Positions 22,960-34,636 of a DNA stretch of 64,000 nucleotides are shown here, in pieces (the first letter of the stretch is position 1; the number at the start of each line of letters is the position of its first letter). The DNA is from Toxotes chatareus. Taxonomy: Eukaryota > Chordata > Actinopteri > Toxotidae. The position numbers and the translations under genes are program-made. The stretch lies in contig CM028897.1 of NCBI GenBank assembly GCA_016801885.1, positions 12,896,501 to 12,960,500 of the forward strand, read 5' to 3'. Under the pieces are notes generated by a model. It ran no database searches. It was not told the DNA's origin and was given only the letters and a program-made list of their open reading frames with translations.

Positions 22960-23259
22960 CTCCTTTGTGAAGTGTCAGCTCCTGAATAACTGGTGTCATT
23001 TCTCCTGTACTGGCAGAGCAGCTCACTCTGTTGACTTTCTGCCACTCAGCGTAACTAAGAGTTAGCTTGCTGGTCTTGCTGAGATCACTACTCATTTCTG
23101 TATCATTGCTTGTCACAGTTTGTCCATCAATTTGCCATTTGATTTCAGTTTGATCTACAGTGATCTTGTCTTGTCCAGCGATGACACAGCTCAGCTCTGC
23201 TTGATTGTTGCTGAAAATTGTTTTGGGGCGTGGTTGGTTCAGTGTCACTGTGATAGGAG
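22960..23259 (-). CDS. C-tau3 exon, first tau unit
   Basis: Third IgT constant domain, 300 bp, acceptor CATGTAG and donor GGAG|GTATGT, phase 1 at both ends. Starts APITVTLNQPRP. Ig signature residues: Cys in AELSCVIAG, Trp in IKWQIDG, Cys in VSCSAST. Open throughout. Parts of this exon occur in two separate pieces in the second unit (16907-17011 and 17609-17668). Confidence 0.93.
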
Positions 23260-23423
23260 CTACATGAGGGAGAGCAGGAGAGAGATGGGGTCACAACCAT
23301 TTACTAACATCTGACTGATCAGAAAAAATCTTGACTTCATTTTTTTTCTTATGTCATTTATGTCAAAATCCAGCATAGACTGTTTTATGTCACTATTCAG
23401 TGAGAATTACAATAGCGCTTTAC

Positions 23424-23708
23424 CTTTTGAGGTCTTTTTTATATACTTATTTCCTCTGTAAGTTGCCTCACAGGTGTAAACAACTTCACTGTCCCAGTCT
23501 GTTTTCTCGACCTTAAGGACACTGACAGCTGAATATAAGTCTCCAGTTTTCTTAAGGTCATATTGAATAAAGCCGTTCAACTCTTCATCACCCTTTTTCC
23601 ATTTAAATGGTTGAAGCTTTCCACTGCGACCATCCTCAAGTATACAGACCAGGGCCTGGGTGTCTTCACTTGGCACCGATAGCAAAGTCACTTTTGCAGG
23701 AGCAGGCT
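23424..23708 (-). CDS. C-tau2 exon, first tau unit
   Basis: Second IgT constant domain, 285 bp, acceptor CTGTTCAG and donor AAAG|GTAAAG, phase 1. Starts KPAPAKVTLLSVPSED. Cys in ALVCILEDG, Trp in PFKWKKGD, Cys in VYTCEATYRG. Open throughout. The following intron to C-tau3 is only 164 bp, which matters for the rearrangement in the second unit. Confidence 0.93.
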
Positions 23709-23933
23709 CTGAACAGGTGGAGAAAACAGCAAAGTTACGATGTTTCATTTTCAGATTATTTGTGTGCAAGTGAAAAATGGTTTGTTGAAAGGAAATGTCA
23801 CAAATGTGAGGGAATAAATATTGCTGAACATTCAAAGATAAGAGCAAATGAATGGGGATGACATGTTGACCTTTTATATTCTAAGGAAATTAGAGAGACG
23901 TGTTTACAAATTGAAAAATGAAAAATCACGTAC

Positions 23934-24227
23934 TTTGTATTTTCTCACTATAGGAAGATCCGTAATGAGTTACTGAACAGTTAAAAGATTTCCTTGAATC
24001 CCAGTCAGCTTTTAATACTTGGAGCACACTGACTCCTGTATATTTGTTGTTGTTTGGCCCAATTGGATTATATTTTTCTGAAGTCAGAGAGGACCCACTG
24101 GCATCGGTCCACTTGAAAGTGACATCATTTGGGGAGAAGTCATGTGCAAGACAACCAACAGTGATTGTATTTGTAGATTCATGTTGGCACTGAATCAAAG
24201 GGAACAGAGTCGGTGAAATGGTTGATC
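23934..24227 (-). CDS. C-tau1 exon, first tau unit
   Basis: First IgT constant domain, 294 bp, joined to J in phase 1 (G plus GA gives Gly, then STISPTLFPLIQC). The N-terminal Cys (IQC) is the likely light-chain partner by family analogy. Intradomain Cys in VGCLAHDF and FNCSVTH, Trp in FKWTD. Donor A|GTACGT. Calling this tau rather than mu or delta rests on four domains, a place between VH and a second D cluster, and its own D-J. Confidence 0.9.
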
Positions 24228-25559
24228 CTGTGGAAGATATGTAGAACTTTAAATTCAGATAAAGTAAGAAACAGAATTAATCACTCTACTGAAAATCACT
24301 GATCACATCATAATTGGCTGAATCTCTCACCCTCAGAATTAGACAAATACACATAAATGAAATGTTATGAAATGAATAATCTAATAAATACAAGATATAT
24401 ACAAAATAAAATAAAAACTAAAATATATTTTTGAAAGTTGGTTCACATTTTTTTAATGTTATATTTGCCATTTATAATACTTTTGCAAACTAAAACATGA
24501 TTTGTTCTTAAAGACTTTGTAGTAATACTTCATTGTTCTTAATAATTATTCAGAACAAGGAACTTAATAAACATTAGATTTAAAATAATGGCTAAGAAAA
24601 GCTATCAACAGGTTAGAATTAGAATGTTTTGCATGATAAAACTGAAGAACAATAAAACTGAAGAATTCATAAAGTATTGTCTCAGATGATTAGATAAGAT
24701 AAGATATATTGATTTGAAATTCAGCAGCTCGTAAAAACAGAAGAAAAGATAGACTGGAAGCAGAAGTGCAATTCAACTAGTGTTAATATCACAGCAACAG
24801 TATCTCAGCTACTGTATTTTTTATTCAATCAAGAGCTCAATGTAATGAATCTATTAAATGTTTTTCTTACCATGTTATATTAAATGTAACCAACATTTTG
24901 TTCTTCTTTCAGTTTTACAATAAATCTATAAACTGAAAAAGTTGAATGTTAAAAAGTAAGGTGAGTCTTCGAAACTTTAAATCCAGGATTATCAATTTAT
25001 CTTTCAGTACAAATGCACATTTGTTCCTTTTAAAGTTAATATGCTATGTTGTTTCAATATTAACTAAAAGTATTTACTTGTGAATTCCTTTGTTAAGAGT
25101 TGAACTGTCTGAAACACATCATGTCACTCGCTGTCTTTAAAGCGAATGAAGCAGATGTAAAATAAATATTCATGTGTTCACATTTATGGTAACTTCTTCT
25201 AAAAATAATGTGGGTACAGTGTGGTGTATGATTGTAATCCACAGAAAGAGAAAAAGTAATTGAATAATAATGTGAATAAACAGATACTGCCATTCATCAG
25301 TAACAATCATAATATCCAGCTGAACAAACTGTATAGCAAATTAAAAACCACCTTCTAAATTAAGTGAAAACGCCAAAGAGGAACTTTTGAAATGCTCTCT
25401 AAGAAACAGCTGCATTAAAACCATCTTGACGGCTCTGCTTTATCTGCTCTGTCTGATCAGTACAAATTTCAGGACTTAAAGTTCTCAACCATCAATAATC
25501 ACATTTTAAATGAAAAACAAAAGCGAGCAAAGCAAATATAGTGTTTAAATGTGACTTAC
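24228..25559. other. J-C intron, first tau unit
   Basis: 1.3-kb intron between J-tau and C-tau1. No exon, RSS or further J found in it. Similar along most of its length to 18231-19546. Confidence 0.6.
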
Positions 25560-25607
25560 CTGATTGTACTGTGACTTGAGTCCCACTGCCCCAGTAGTCA
25601 AAAGCAT
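25560..25607 (-). CDS. IGHJ segment, first tau unit
   Basis: 48-bp coding part reading AFDYWGSGTQVTVQS, WGxG motif present, donor TCAG|GTAAGT. RSS: heptamer CACTGTG (25608-25614), 23-bp spacer, consensus nonamer GGTTTTTGT (25638-25646). The tau D at 25971-26049 is 0.33 kb upstream, so D-to-J joining obeys the 12/23 rule. Confidence 0.95.
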
Positions 25608-25970
25608 CACAGTGCTTCATCTCCATTCACTGCTTGAACAAAAACCTGAAGCACCAGAAAAACCATTAAAAACTTCACTAAATGTATGAAATGCATAGAA
25701 ATCCTGGTCCATGTGATACCCTGGTTTCATCCTTCAAGTATGTCTCTTTTGTTGATATTTAATCAGTTCTTAAAGTTAAGACTTTCTAGAAGAAAATGTA
25801 CATCTGTGCACTCACTGTGACATAAAACCACTAATTAGATAACTGCTAACTATTGATCTGCTCATTAAAAATGATAAACACGATCGTTACCTCATATTCA
25901 AAGAAGAACTATTTTGTCTTGTCCTTTTTTTTAATCACAGGAAGAGATGAGTGTAAAAGTTTTGTTTTTA

Positions 25971-26049
25971 GGTTTTTGTATGGACGTATATCTCAGTGTG
26001 CCAGCTATACCCCACCCAAATCACAGTGATAAACAATAATACAAAAACC
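25971..26049 (-). other. IGHD segment of the first tau unit
   Basis: Core 25999-26021, 23 bp on minus, starting ATTTGGGTGGGGTATAGC. V-side RSS perfect (GGTTTTTGT, 12 bp, CACTGTG). J-side heptamer CACTGAG has one change, then a 12-bp spacer and ACAAAAACC. It is the only D between the V array and the tau J, so IgT CDR3 diversity depends on this one segment unless a D is skipped. Confidence 0.9.
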
Positions 26050-26479
26050 AGGCACTGTTTTCTGCACTGGAGAGTAAGGGAACCTATATTGTAAGCCTCA
26101 GGTAAAGAAAAACAAAGCTTAAATTCTAATCAACAAAACTACTTTGGACTTTTTGGATTGCTTGTCTTGTTTACAAATATTATGTCTGTTTTTAAAAAAA
26201 GCAGCAACAGTTCTGAGAGATCGATACTCTCTCAGCTTGTTAGGAGACTCCATGAGCCATGAACAAACCACAACCAAATGAAAATAAAGAGATAATATAA
26301 ATCATGAGATTACTGATGTTGTTATAAAATTGCTCACTAAAAATGGAAGCAATAATGAATAATGAATGTTTATATACTGATGGCAAACCATCAGTAGATG
26401 TGAGGGGTCAAGACAGACTGAAATAATTTGTTGCTCCGCCTCATTAGAAGCAGTTACCAAGCTGAAGGTGTAAACTCCA

Positions 26480-26815
26480 CTTGGTAACTGACACAGTTAC
26501 ATCTGCAGCGGTTTGTGGACAGCTCTCTGGCATCTTGTGTCACTGGGGATCTTGTATACAATAATAACCAGCGGAGTCTTCAGTCATCAGGCTGTTCATG
26601 AACAGATATACCTGGTCCATGTTGGTGTCTGTGGATATGGACAAACGATTCTGAACCAACTTGGAATAAACTTTGCTGCCTCCTCTAGGAGCAGAGATGT
26701 GGGTAACCCAGTCAAGGCCTTTTCTTTAAGCTTATCTAATCCAGGCGATGTGAGCCTTGTCATCTGATGTTCCTGCAGGTGTACAGGTGAGTTTGTGGGA
26801 TTGTGTTGAGGGAGA
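26480..26815 (-). pseudogene. VH pseudogene, family G
   Basis: Reading minus, pieces of FR1 to FR3 are recognisable: HIAWI in FR2, HISAPRGGSK in CDR2, SISTDTNMDQVYLFMNSL and TEDSAGYYC in FR3. The frame is broken in FR2 (stop codons in the QA.GKGL region). The heptamer is decayed (CACAAGA) and no 23-spaced nonamer follows. It is the closest VH relic to the tau D. Confidence 0.82.
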
Positions 26816-27116
26816 GTCTGACTGCAGACATCAGCTTAAATTAATCAGTAAGTTCAACAGATATATTTGATTGCTGGTTATTGGTGCCTGTCTCAACTAA
26901 ACTACTCAATAGTTTTACAAGTTTCATTCAGCATTTTGATAAACTCTGGCTTTTGACCCAGTTGCTGTGATAAAGGGTGATTTTGAGTTTGCAAATATCC
27001 TAATCATACAAACACCCCTCTTCTTGATGTGCATCTTTTTTTTCTTGCTTCACTGAGCTATAACTTGTACTTGGTCAACCATTTTACCTTTTCTCTGGCT
27101 GTTGTGACTGAAATTC

Positions 27117-27262
27117 AGAAAAAGTCTGCATGCTTACGTTGGCTGAACATCATGTAACAGAGGACAGAGAATGTGAGAAGAAATATGAAGGAGGAGGTTG
27201 TGAATCATAGACTGCTGGAATCCATGCATCTTAGAGCTAAATTTCAGATTTGACTGAATGTG
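27117..27262 (-). pseudogene. Relic of a third IgT TM1 exon
   Basis: Aligns by eye with the TM1 exons at 21763-21917 and 16357-16511: shared AAAGTCTGCATG, GGCTGAACATCATGT, the stretch GAAATATGAAGGAGGA and AGACTGCTG. Similarity continues into the 3' flank (ATAACTTGTACTTGGTCAA, about 27,059-27,079). The donor reads ACGTAAGC-like, the acidic linker region is deleted, and no C-tau domain exon remains nearby. Confidence 0.8.
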
Positions 27263-27965
27263 AGCTGTTTTTACACAGCTGTTAATATCGCTTTGGCATC
27301 AGTATATTTTCAGACACGTGCTGTATGCAGTATAGATCATTTAAAAACAAATATGATGCATGGGATGTACTGTGCTTGTGAGCCAGTTGCTTTATTGCTT
27401 TACTTTGTATTCAACAGATTTTGACCAATCCATCAATTATATTAAAATAAAGCAGATATATTACAAAACAGTTACATAGTTAAAAAAAAAAAAAGCCCTG
27501 CTTCTTTCATCACCTTATCTGTTGTCAGTTATCGTTGTAATGAATGATATCACTGAATATATGATACCTATTATTTAATTGGTAATTAAATTAGTTCCAT
27601 TTTAAAACTTCCAACTTTTGTACTACTTTTACTTCACATTGTTAAACAGTCATATTCAAATCAAATTTAAACATCCAAAAGTCAAACCCAGTATCATACA
27701 CTAAATGCAGCTATTTTAAATAGGAAGCTTTAAGCTTTCAACTTCTCAAAAGTATTCCAGAAACCTTGAAGATGTCGTCCAATAAAAAGGGATTTATTAG
27801 AACTCCTACAATCCTGATAAAATGTCTATTTGCCTATTTAGCAGTAGTTCTAAAACTTGTTTCATCAATTTGGAAAATGAAAAATGGAAAATGACTCAAG
27901 ACAAATTTTGACTTTGACAAATATGGCCGGAATTAGGATTTTATGGTCCACTCTGACTTCATCAT

Positions 27966-27985
27966 AAAATAATAATAATAATAAT

Positions 27986-28025
<40 letters not shown>
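27966..28025. repeat. Trinucleotide microsatellite (AAT)n then (ATC)n
   Basis: AAT repeats run into about 14 ATC repeats. The array abuts, and probably truncated, the VH fragment at 28031-28165. A second ATT run lies at 28337-28363. Confidence 0.95.
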
Positions 28026-28026
<1 letters not shown>

Positions 28027-28030
28027 CTCT

Positions 28031-28165
28031 AGACAGACTTGGAATAAGCTTTAGTGCTACCACTAGGAGCAGAAATGTGGGCAACCCACTCCAGGCCTTT
28101 TCCTTCAGCTTGTCTGATCCAGCTGATGTCCGCAGAATCATCAGATATTCCTGCATATGTACAGG
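28031..28165 (-). pseudogene. VH fragment, family G, truncated
   Basis: Minus strand reads LTCTYAGISDDSADISWIRQ, then EGKGLEWVAHISAPSGS and a stop after YSKSV. FR1 start, FR3 and RSS are absent; the FR3 side runs into the trinucleotide repeat. Same family as 26480-26815. Confidence 0.82.
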
Positions 28166-29063
28166 TCAGTTTTATTATTATGCTGGTTATTATTCAGAAT
28201 TACAAACACAAACCTTATAAGAATGAATCACCAGAAATGATGATGATAATAAGTCATGATGGCTTTACATAAGTCAAGTGCTCAAAAATATTTAACTTTT
28301 CACAAAATATATTTCAGGGATCAACACAAATAATCATAGTTATTATTATTATTATTATTATTATAAGAATGATAATATGATGATAATAACAATGGTTTTA
28401 ACAGTCAAATGTTTTCACTTAGGCCATGAGATGGTGCTCAACATCTACTAACAGCAACTTGTCCATAAGTCTTATGGAGTTATGTCCAACATATTTGCAT
28501 GCTAACCTAACTTTAAATAAGTGAAACTACTGATGCTATATTTAGGTTATTGAAAATAGATAACATGCAGTTTACTTTGGTGTAAATGTAGCTTCTGCAC
28601 AGTACTGTATATTTATTGACATAGCTGTTAATCCTGTTTAATTGCTTCCTAATAAAAGTAAACCATGCCATTTTCATACAGACATTATATGGATACTGTT
28701 GTCAGGTCACCTTGAGTTGGAGAAAACAGGATGAGGTCAGGGTGCTGTTAAAATATGTGGAAACAAGTCAGTTTTTTCTTGGGTGACTGTAAGAATGCAA
28801 TCGCCAGAAGTGAACAAAGGAGTAACCTTGAATTATTTAAATAAATGTCTTCATCTATTGAAATGAAATACAAAAACCCGGCAATAGATTCTACTTTCAT
28901 GACTGTTTTCTCACCGGGAGTCTTACTGGGCTTTATGAAGACAATTTAAAAAGGTTATATTAAGTATTTGTATTTATAAAGTGTAAAAATCAAGGGAATT
29001 TATAAATAAGATTACAGTGGAAAAACCCAGATGTCACTGAGATCACTACTTGTTGTCTGTGGA
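28166..29063. other. Intergenic, no gene
   Basis: AT-rich spacer between the last intact VH and the family G relics, with an (ATT)n run at 28337-28363. No V, RSS or exon seen. Confidence 0.55.
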
Positions 29064-29102
29064 GGTTTTTGTGCAGCTGCTCCACTGTCTTCAGTCACTG
29101 TG

Positions 29103-29549
29103 TGTCGAGCACAGAAGTAAACAGCAGAATCTTCTGCTGTCAGAGAATTGACCTGGAGGTACTGAGTGCTGCTGGACACATCTTCAGTCATGGTGAAACG
29201 GCTTTGAAAGGAGCTGCCATAGCTAGCAGAGTTTTTGCCTGTGTCCATCCTCCCAATCCACTCCAGAGCTTTCCCTGGCCTCTGTCTTATCCAGTGCATG
29301 TAGTAGCTTGTCATGTCAAACCCTGATGTGATACATGACATCTTCACCCTCTCTCCAGGTCTTTTCACCTCAGAGGCAGACTGGTCCAGTTTGATCTCAC
29401 ACCAAACTCCTGTAAATGAAGAAATGATAAACATCATTCAACAATCTTATACATCATATGTAGGACATTAAAAAAAGTAAAGCAGAACTGATTTTCTCAC
29501 CTTGAAGAGTAGCTACAAATAATAAACTCCAGACAACTATATTTTCCAT
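29103..29549 (-). CDS. VH segment, family C (intact)
   Basis: Heavy-chain variable segment, the intact V nearest the tau D-J. Leader exon 29501-29549 (MENIVVWSLLFVATLQ), 91-bp intron, V exon 29103-29409 starting GVWCEIKLDQSASEV. Ig residues: Cys in KMSCITSG, Trp in MHWIRQRPG, Cys in AVYFCAR. RSS: CACAGTG (29096-29102), 23-bp spacer, ACAAAAACC (29064-29072), all consensus. Octamer-like ATGCAAAC lies at 29652-29659, about 100 bp upstream of the ATG. It is the only family C member here with a complete frame and RSS. Confidence 0.94.
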
Positions 29550-30004
29550 TCTGTGATAAAAACTGAAGTTCAGTGCTCTTTGACTGGTGTTAAATGTATC
29601 AACCTGTCCCCGTGTTCTGCAAATTGTTGATGTGTTTATAGGGAGGGAAGAGTTTGCATAGACCTCCCTCTGCAGGTGTAACAGGAAACACGTAACAAAG
29701 AGAAATGTATTAATTTATGTGTGTGTGTGCGTGCGTGCGTGGGTGGGGATGGGTGTGGGTGTGTGTGTGTGTGTTGTTGGGGGGGAGTCACTGTGAATCA
29801 CGGTGCAGCTGCTAGTACAAATTAAGGCACAGCAGTGTTCTTTCACAAAGGTAGTCAGATACATTTAACTACTTAATGACGTCTCTCTGAGCAAGTATGT
29901 ACTGACATGTAATCTATCAAAAATCGTCACTATTCATGTTCACATGAAAAACATATCTTGCTGGTTTCTGAGTATTTGTGCAGGTCTGTTGGTTTGTATT
30001 ATCA

Positions 30005-30150
30005 ACAGCTAAGGAGCTGCCATAGCTAGCAGAGTATGTGCTGATGCATGCAGAACACTCCAAAGCTTTATCTGGCCTCTGTTGTGTCCAGTGAATATTT
30101 TAAGTTGATCAGAAATGATCGTGTTGTATCTAGATGTGCATGACATTTTC
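30005..30150 (-). pseudogene. Chimeric VH relic (family C body, family B-like RSS flank)
   Basis: The minus strand has family C pieces from CDR1/FR2 (a decayed QRPDKALE-like stretch) to the GSS motif of FR3. At about 30,005 it changes to TTGATAATACAAACC and CAGACCTGCACAAATACTC, which resemble the spacer and nonamer following family B segments. FR1, most of FR3 and the second Cys are missing. Confidence 0.68.
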
Positions 30151-30546
30151 CTGACAAGTTAACTTTGTCAGATGTCATTTTGTACCACACAGGAAAAATC
30201 TTTTACTCATCTTCTCCAGACATGACAATGCACACACACACACACTGAACACATGAAAATGTCATCACTCATACACTTCTTGTGATCAGTTGAAATGAAG
30301 CTTCTCTAAATCAAGTCCGATAATTAACCACAGTTCTTTCTATTAGAAACAAAAATATCCTGTAAAATTCAATAAATTCATTAACATTGATAAATGCTTT
30401 GACTCAGTTGAGCTGTAATGTCTATATTAATTCTCATATTTAGAACATGTTTGTGTGTTCTTCAGCCACATGAGTCTCTGGGTATTTGTACAGGTCTGTC
30501 AGTGGTTTGTAAGGCTGTGGAAGTCAAACAACAATACCACTGAGCA

Positions 30547-30988
30547 CGTACACAGTAATAAACAGCTGTGTCCTCAGGCTGCAGATTCTGTCCTGTTAAT
30601 CTCACAGAACTAGACGCAGTCAGTGTGTGGTAAAGGAACTTGTTCTTCAGAGCATTGTTTTGATAAAAGTCACCTCCACCCTACGATGCATAATCCAGTC
30701 CATTGGTTTTCCTTCACGCTGTCTGATCCAACCTGTTCCATAGCTGTTATCAGTCAGAGAATAACAAGAGACCTGACAGGTGATGGTCAAAGACTGTCCA
30801 GGCTGCACAACCATGGATTCTGGCTGGCTGAGGTCAATACTGTTCACACCTGTGGAAACAGAAATCAACATTATCTCCATCATTCATCTGACTATTGAAT
30901 GTTTCTGATGAGTTTATTAGTGTGAATCCACTGAAAGCTCCTCACAGGATGCAGCTGCCAGCAGCAGTATCAGAGCTACAGAGAACAT
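30547..30988 (-). pseudogene. VH pseudogene, family B (frameshift)
   Basis: Leader 30946-30988 (MFSVALILLLAAAS), V exon 30547-30849 starting VNSIDLSQPESMVVQ. One base is missing in CDR2 after MHR, so the frame reads RVEVTF and stops. An extra Cys replaces Gly at the start of CDR1 (CYSLTD). The heptamer is changed to CTCAGTG and an insertion lengthens the RSS spacer. An octamer-like TGCAAATA lies upstream near 31,075. Confidence 0.88.
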
Positions 30989-31345
30989 GGTTGATGTTGA
31001 AGCTGAACTGATGTGAGCTCTTCTGTCCCTCACTGTCACACAGACACACTTCACTTCCTTTTGAAGAACCATTATTTGCACCATATTGTGGTTAAATAGT
31101 TAATTTGCATCCTACACAGATGTGTTCAAATACAGGTGAAATGTTCCGCTGTTACCTCTCTAGTTTCCAGACAGAGGTCAAAGGTTTCATTGTATTTAGA
31201 AAACGTTTTTAATTTTAATTTATTTTGACTGTACTTCTGCATGGTTTAATTATGTGAACTTTCAATTTAAAATAACATCACATAAATTTCAATAGTAACT
31301 GAGGTAGAAAGAAACTTTGACAAATCAAACTGAAAAACTTCTCAC

Positions 31346-31391
31346 CTGCCCAGCAGATAGTTAAAAGCAGCAGTCCTGTCCTATAGTCCAT
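31346..31391 (-). pseudogene. Orphan family A leader exon
   Basis: Encodes MDYRTGLLLLTICWAG with a good donor (GCAG|GTGAGA), as in family A genes, but the next element downstream is the family B leader at 30.99 kb; no family A V exon follows. One of four such orphan leaders. Confidence 0.8.
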
Positions 31392-31678
31392 CACTTTAAA
31401 CTTTGTGTCCACTGTCCCCTGTCATCCTCTGTTGTGAGATAAGTACAGATAAGCAGAAGACACCTGAGTTTTGCAATGACTCCACCTCTCACAGGGATTA
31501 AAGAATTAGATCTGATCTCAGTTTGGTGAAACTGCAATAATTTCTCTACAAACTACTATCGTGCCTCCTTATATTGACAAAAACCACAGAAAACTTGACA
31601 CTAACTGCCCTCCTGAGTTTTTTTTTTTGTGAAAACTACATTAGATTTCAATCCTATTTTGTGATCTACCTTATATGT

Positions 31679-31680
<2 letters not shown>

Positions 31681-31719
<39 letters not shown>

Positions 31720-31731
31720 TATGGCTGATTC

Positions 31732-31769
<38 letters not shown>
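31681..31769. repeat. Two (AT)n runs
   Basis: Pure AT runs at about 31681-31716 and 31738-31769 separated by GAATATGGCTGATTC. A short remnant of the same array is at 36355-36372 in the related block. Confidence 0.95.
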
Positions 31770-31771
<2 letters not shown>

Positions 31772-32070
31772 ACAGCAGTTTATAGTATTTCAGATCTGTT
31801 TCAGCAAATTTTCCCTCTTGTTGACTGTTTTGTGAGGAAGGGATCAGTATAGTCTGACATTATTTTTGTGTGTGTGTGTGTTTTCTTTAATCATGTGGTT
31901 TTTATTGTTGTTGTTTTTTAATCAGCTTTTATCAGGGTCATTTTCCACTTTACATTTTCCATTCCAGTAACACTGCAGAAAATAAAAACATTTTAGTGTG
32001 ATCCAACTGCCTGTTATAGAGGAGGACTGAAAGATTTTGTACAGCTGCTCAACCAGCTTCAGTCACTGTG

Positions 32071-32511
32071 AATCTCGAGCACAATAATAAACAGCAGAAT
32101 CTTCAGTCTTCAGACTGTTCATCTGCAGATACAGCTGCTGTCTGCTGTTGTCTCTGGAGATGGTAAACCGGCCTTGGACTGACTGAGAGTAGTATTGGCT
32201 GCTACCACCACCATCAGCAGCAACCCACTCCAGTCCTTTTCCAGGAGCCTGTCTGATCCAGTGCATCCAGTAGCTGCTGAATGTGAATCCAGAGGCTGTA
32301 CAGGTCAGTCTGTGAGATTCTCCAGGTCTTTTAACCACTGGTTCAGATTCAGTCAGAGTCTGACCATCAACACCTGTCAAACCAACAAAGAAAAGAGGAA
32401 GTTGTTACAAGGTGGTACCTTTTTGACAACAAATTCAATTCAACATCAGTGATAATCTTCACCTGCCCAGCAGAGAGTTAAAAGCAGCAGTCCTGTCCTA
32501 TAGTCCATCAT
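32071..32511 (-). CDS. VH segment, family A (32.1 kb)
   Basis: Leader 32463-32511 (MMDYRTGLLLLTLCWAG), 89-bp intron, V exon 32071-32373 starting VDGQTLTESEPVVK. Cys in RLTCTASG, Trp in MHWIRQAPG, Cys in AVYYCARD. CDR1 GFTFSSYW, CDR2 DGGGSSQ. RSS: CACAGTG (32064-32070), 23-bp spacer, ACAAAATCT (32032-32040), the family A nonamer. Octamer variant ATGCAAAA at 32584-32591. Open and apparently functional. Confidence 0.95.
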
Positions 32512-33097
32512 GTTAAACTGTGTGTCCACTGTCCTCTGCCATCCTCTCTGCAGTCAGATAAGTACAGGTGGAAGACATCTGAGTTTTGCATTGACTCCTC
32601 CTCACAGGGAGGAGACAACTGGATTGGTCTTGTCTTTCAGTTTGTTTGTGAAACTGGAGAATTAATGTTTGCAGTTGAAACCCCCAATTTAATTGTTTTG
32701 AAATTTGCCTGAGATATTTTATTTTGTGGATTTTATTACTACCAAAACTGTAATCTGTGTTTAGTCGCCTGGCACGTTAAGAAAAAGGAAAAATTCAAGT
32801 GAGTTAAAATGCAGTTAATTTTGTTATAACGACTGGTTTTTATGCCTTCCTTTAAAATAATATGTAGTTAAATAGTTAATTTGCATCCTTCAGAGATGTG
32901 TTTAAATACAGCTGAAATGTTCAGTTGTTTCTTCTCCAGTTGCCAGACAGAAGTCAAAGTTTTTATTTATTTATTTATGTTTTCATTTGCACATCAGTAG
33001 AGTTTCATTAAGGGAACATTCAGTTTAAAATAACGTAAAGTTTGGAGGGTAGCTGAGATGGAAATCTTGACAAATGAAACTCATAAAAACTCTTCAC

Positions 33098-33146
33098 CTG
33101 CCCAGCAGAGAGTTAAAAGCAGCAGACCTGTCCTATAGTCCATCAT
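33098..33146 (-). pseudogene. Orphan family A leader exon with promoter
   Basis: Complete 49-bp leader (MMDYRTGLLLLTLCWAG) with donor GCAG|GTGAAG and an octamer-like ATGCAAAC about 75 bp upstream. No V exon lies between it and the leader of the 32.1-kb gene 590 bp downstream. It could in principle splice to that V exon as an alternative first exon. The surrounding 32.8-33.8 kb is nearly repeated at 39.8-40.7 kb. Confidence 0.8.
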
Positions 33147-34192
33147 GTTAAACTGTGTGTCCACTGTCCTCTGTCATCCTCTGTGCAGTCAGATAAGTAG
33201 AGGCGGAAGACATCTGAGTTTGCATTGACTCCTCCTCACAGAGAGGAAAAAAATATCTGATGTGTCAGAAGGTGCTGAAAACATGTTACTGACTGCCCTC
33301 TGGTGTTGTTACAACAGAAACTGCATACTACTTTCCATGTGCAGTGACAGCAGCCAGTTACTGTAATACAGACTTTTGCTGACTGAATGAAACAGATCAA
33401 CTGGCATTTTTCCAAAGATTTTGATTTTTTGATCCAAATCCCCTCCTTGTATTATCACTTCACTGCAGCTCAGAAAGGAAACACGAAGAAGGATTAATTC
33501 CCAGAGATCAATTATTTCATCGCTGTCACATGTGAAGAATGAAGAGCTTAACCTCCAGGACTTGAGTTGGTCGAATTTAGATCCACATTCATCTTGTAGA
33601 TGTGATGAACCAACCTCTGCATGTTGTTTAATTTATTTTCTCATTTCTTATAAAGAAAACTCTCAATATCAAATCTCCAGTGAAACATTTTCACTCACAG
33701 GACCAAGGTCATGCTGTCTAAAATTAAACCTGATTTCGACCCTGAATGTGATAGATGCATGCAGCTACCTTGGTGCATGTTTTGGCTTGGCCCCCACGTT
33801 AATTTTTTGACTAGATTTATAAAATATTATAAACCATCATTGACCCTTCCCATTTACAAGGAGAGTTTAGCCTCTCACCCAAAAGTATTCCTCATTCGAA
33901 CTGTCAGAAATATGCTCTGGTCTTTGCCACTCTAATCTTTAAACAGTCAGTATATATTTTAAAATGTTATTTCTGACAGTGGTTTCAGAAGATTGTTATG
34001 CTGTTCTGTGAAGATGTGATCATTGCAATAGCCTGTTTTTATTTTTTTTTAAATATAAAATATACAATAGAATTAATATACAATGTTTTTAGATTTTTAT
34101 TATATATATATAATTTTTGAGAGAGAATTAGCTCAGTAAGTTTAAGTACTGAAAGATTTTGTACAGCTGCTCAACTAACTTCAGTCACTGTG

Positions 34193-34636
34193 AATCTCGA
34201 GCACAATAATAAACAGCAGAATCTTCAGTCTTCAGACTGTTCATCTGCAGATACAGCTGCTGTCTGCTGTTGTCTCTGGAGATGGTAAACCGGCCTTGGA
34301 CTGACTGAGAGTAGTATTGGCTACTACCACCATTACTGATCCGAGCAATCCACTCCAGTCCTTTTCCAGGAGCCTGTCTAATCCAGGCCATGTAGTAGCT
34401 GCTGAATGTGAATCCAGATGTTGTACAGGTCAGTCTGTGAGATTCTCCAGGTCTTTTAACCACTGGTTCAGATTCAGTCAGAGTCTGACCATCAACACCT
34501 GTTAAGATGAAAAAGAAAAGATCAGATGTATAAAGGTGGTAACTCAAATAGAAATGATTTAAGATCAGCATCAGAGAAATTCTTCACCTGCCCAGCAGAG
34601 AGTTAAAAGCAGCAGTCCTGTCCTATAGTCCATCAT
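34193..34636 (-). CDS. VH segment, family A (34.2 kb)
   Basis: Leader 34588-34636, 89-bp intron, V exon 34193-34498. Cys in RLTCTTSG, Trp in MAWIRQAPG, Cys in YYCARD. CDR1 GFTFSSYY, CDR2 ISNGGSSQ. RSS: CACAGTG (34186-34192), 23-bp spacer, ACAAAATCT (34154-34162). Octamer variant ATGCAAAA at 34709-34716. The frame is open from leader to heptamer. Confidence 0.95.

Noticed and set aside
31574..31852. Open frame with long YIYIYI stretch
   Set aside because: It is the translation of the (AT)n microsatellite.
33532..33810. 92-residue open frame, repeated at 40429-40725, as a conserved protein gene
   Set aside because: Its repetition is explained by a recent block duplication; there is no recognisable domain, and no start context or neighbours support it.
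34317..34505. Plus-strand open frames overlying VH segments (for example 30623-30898, 43825-44247, 45203-45673, 60768-61181)
   Set aside because: They are antisense shadows of V exons, repeated wherever a family A or B gene lies.
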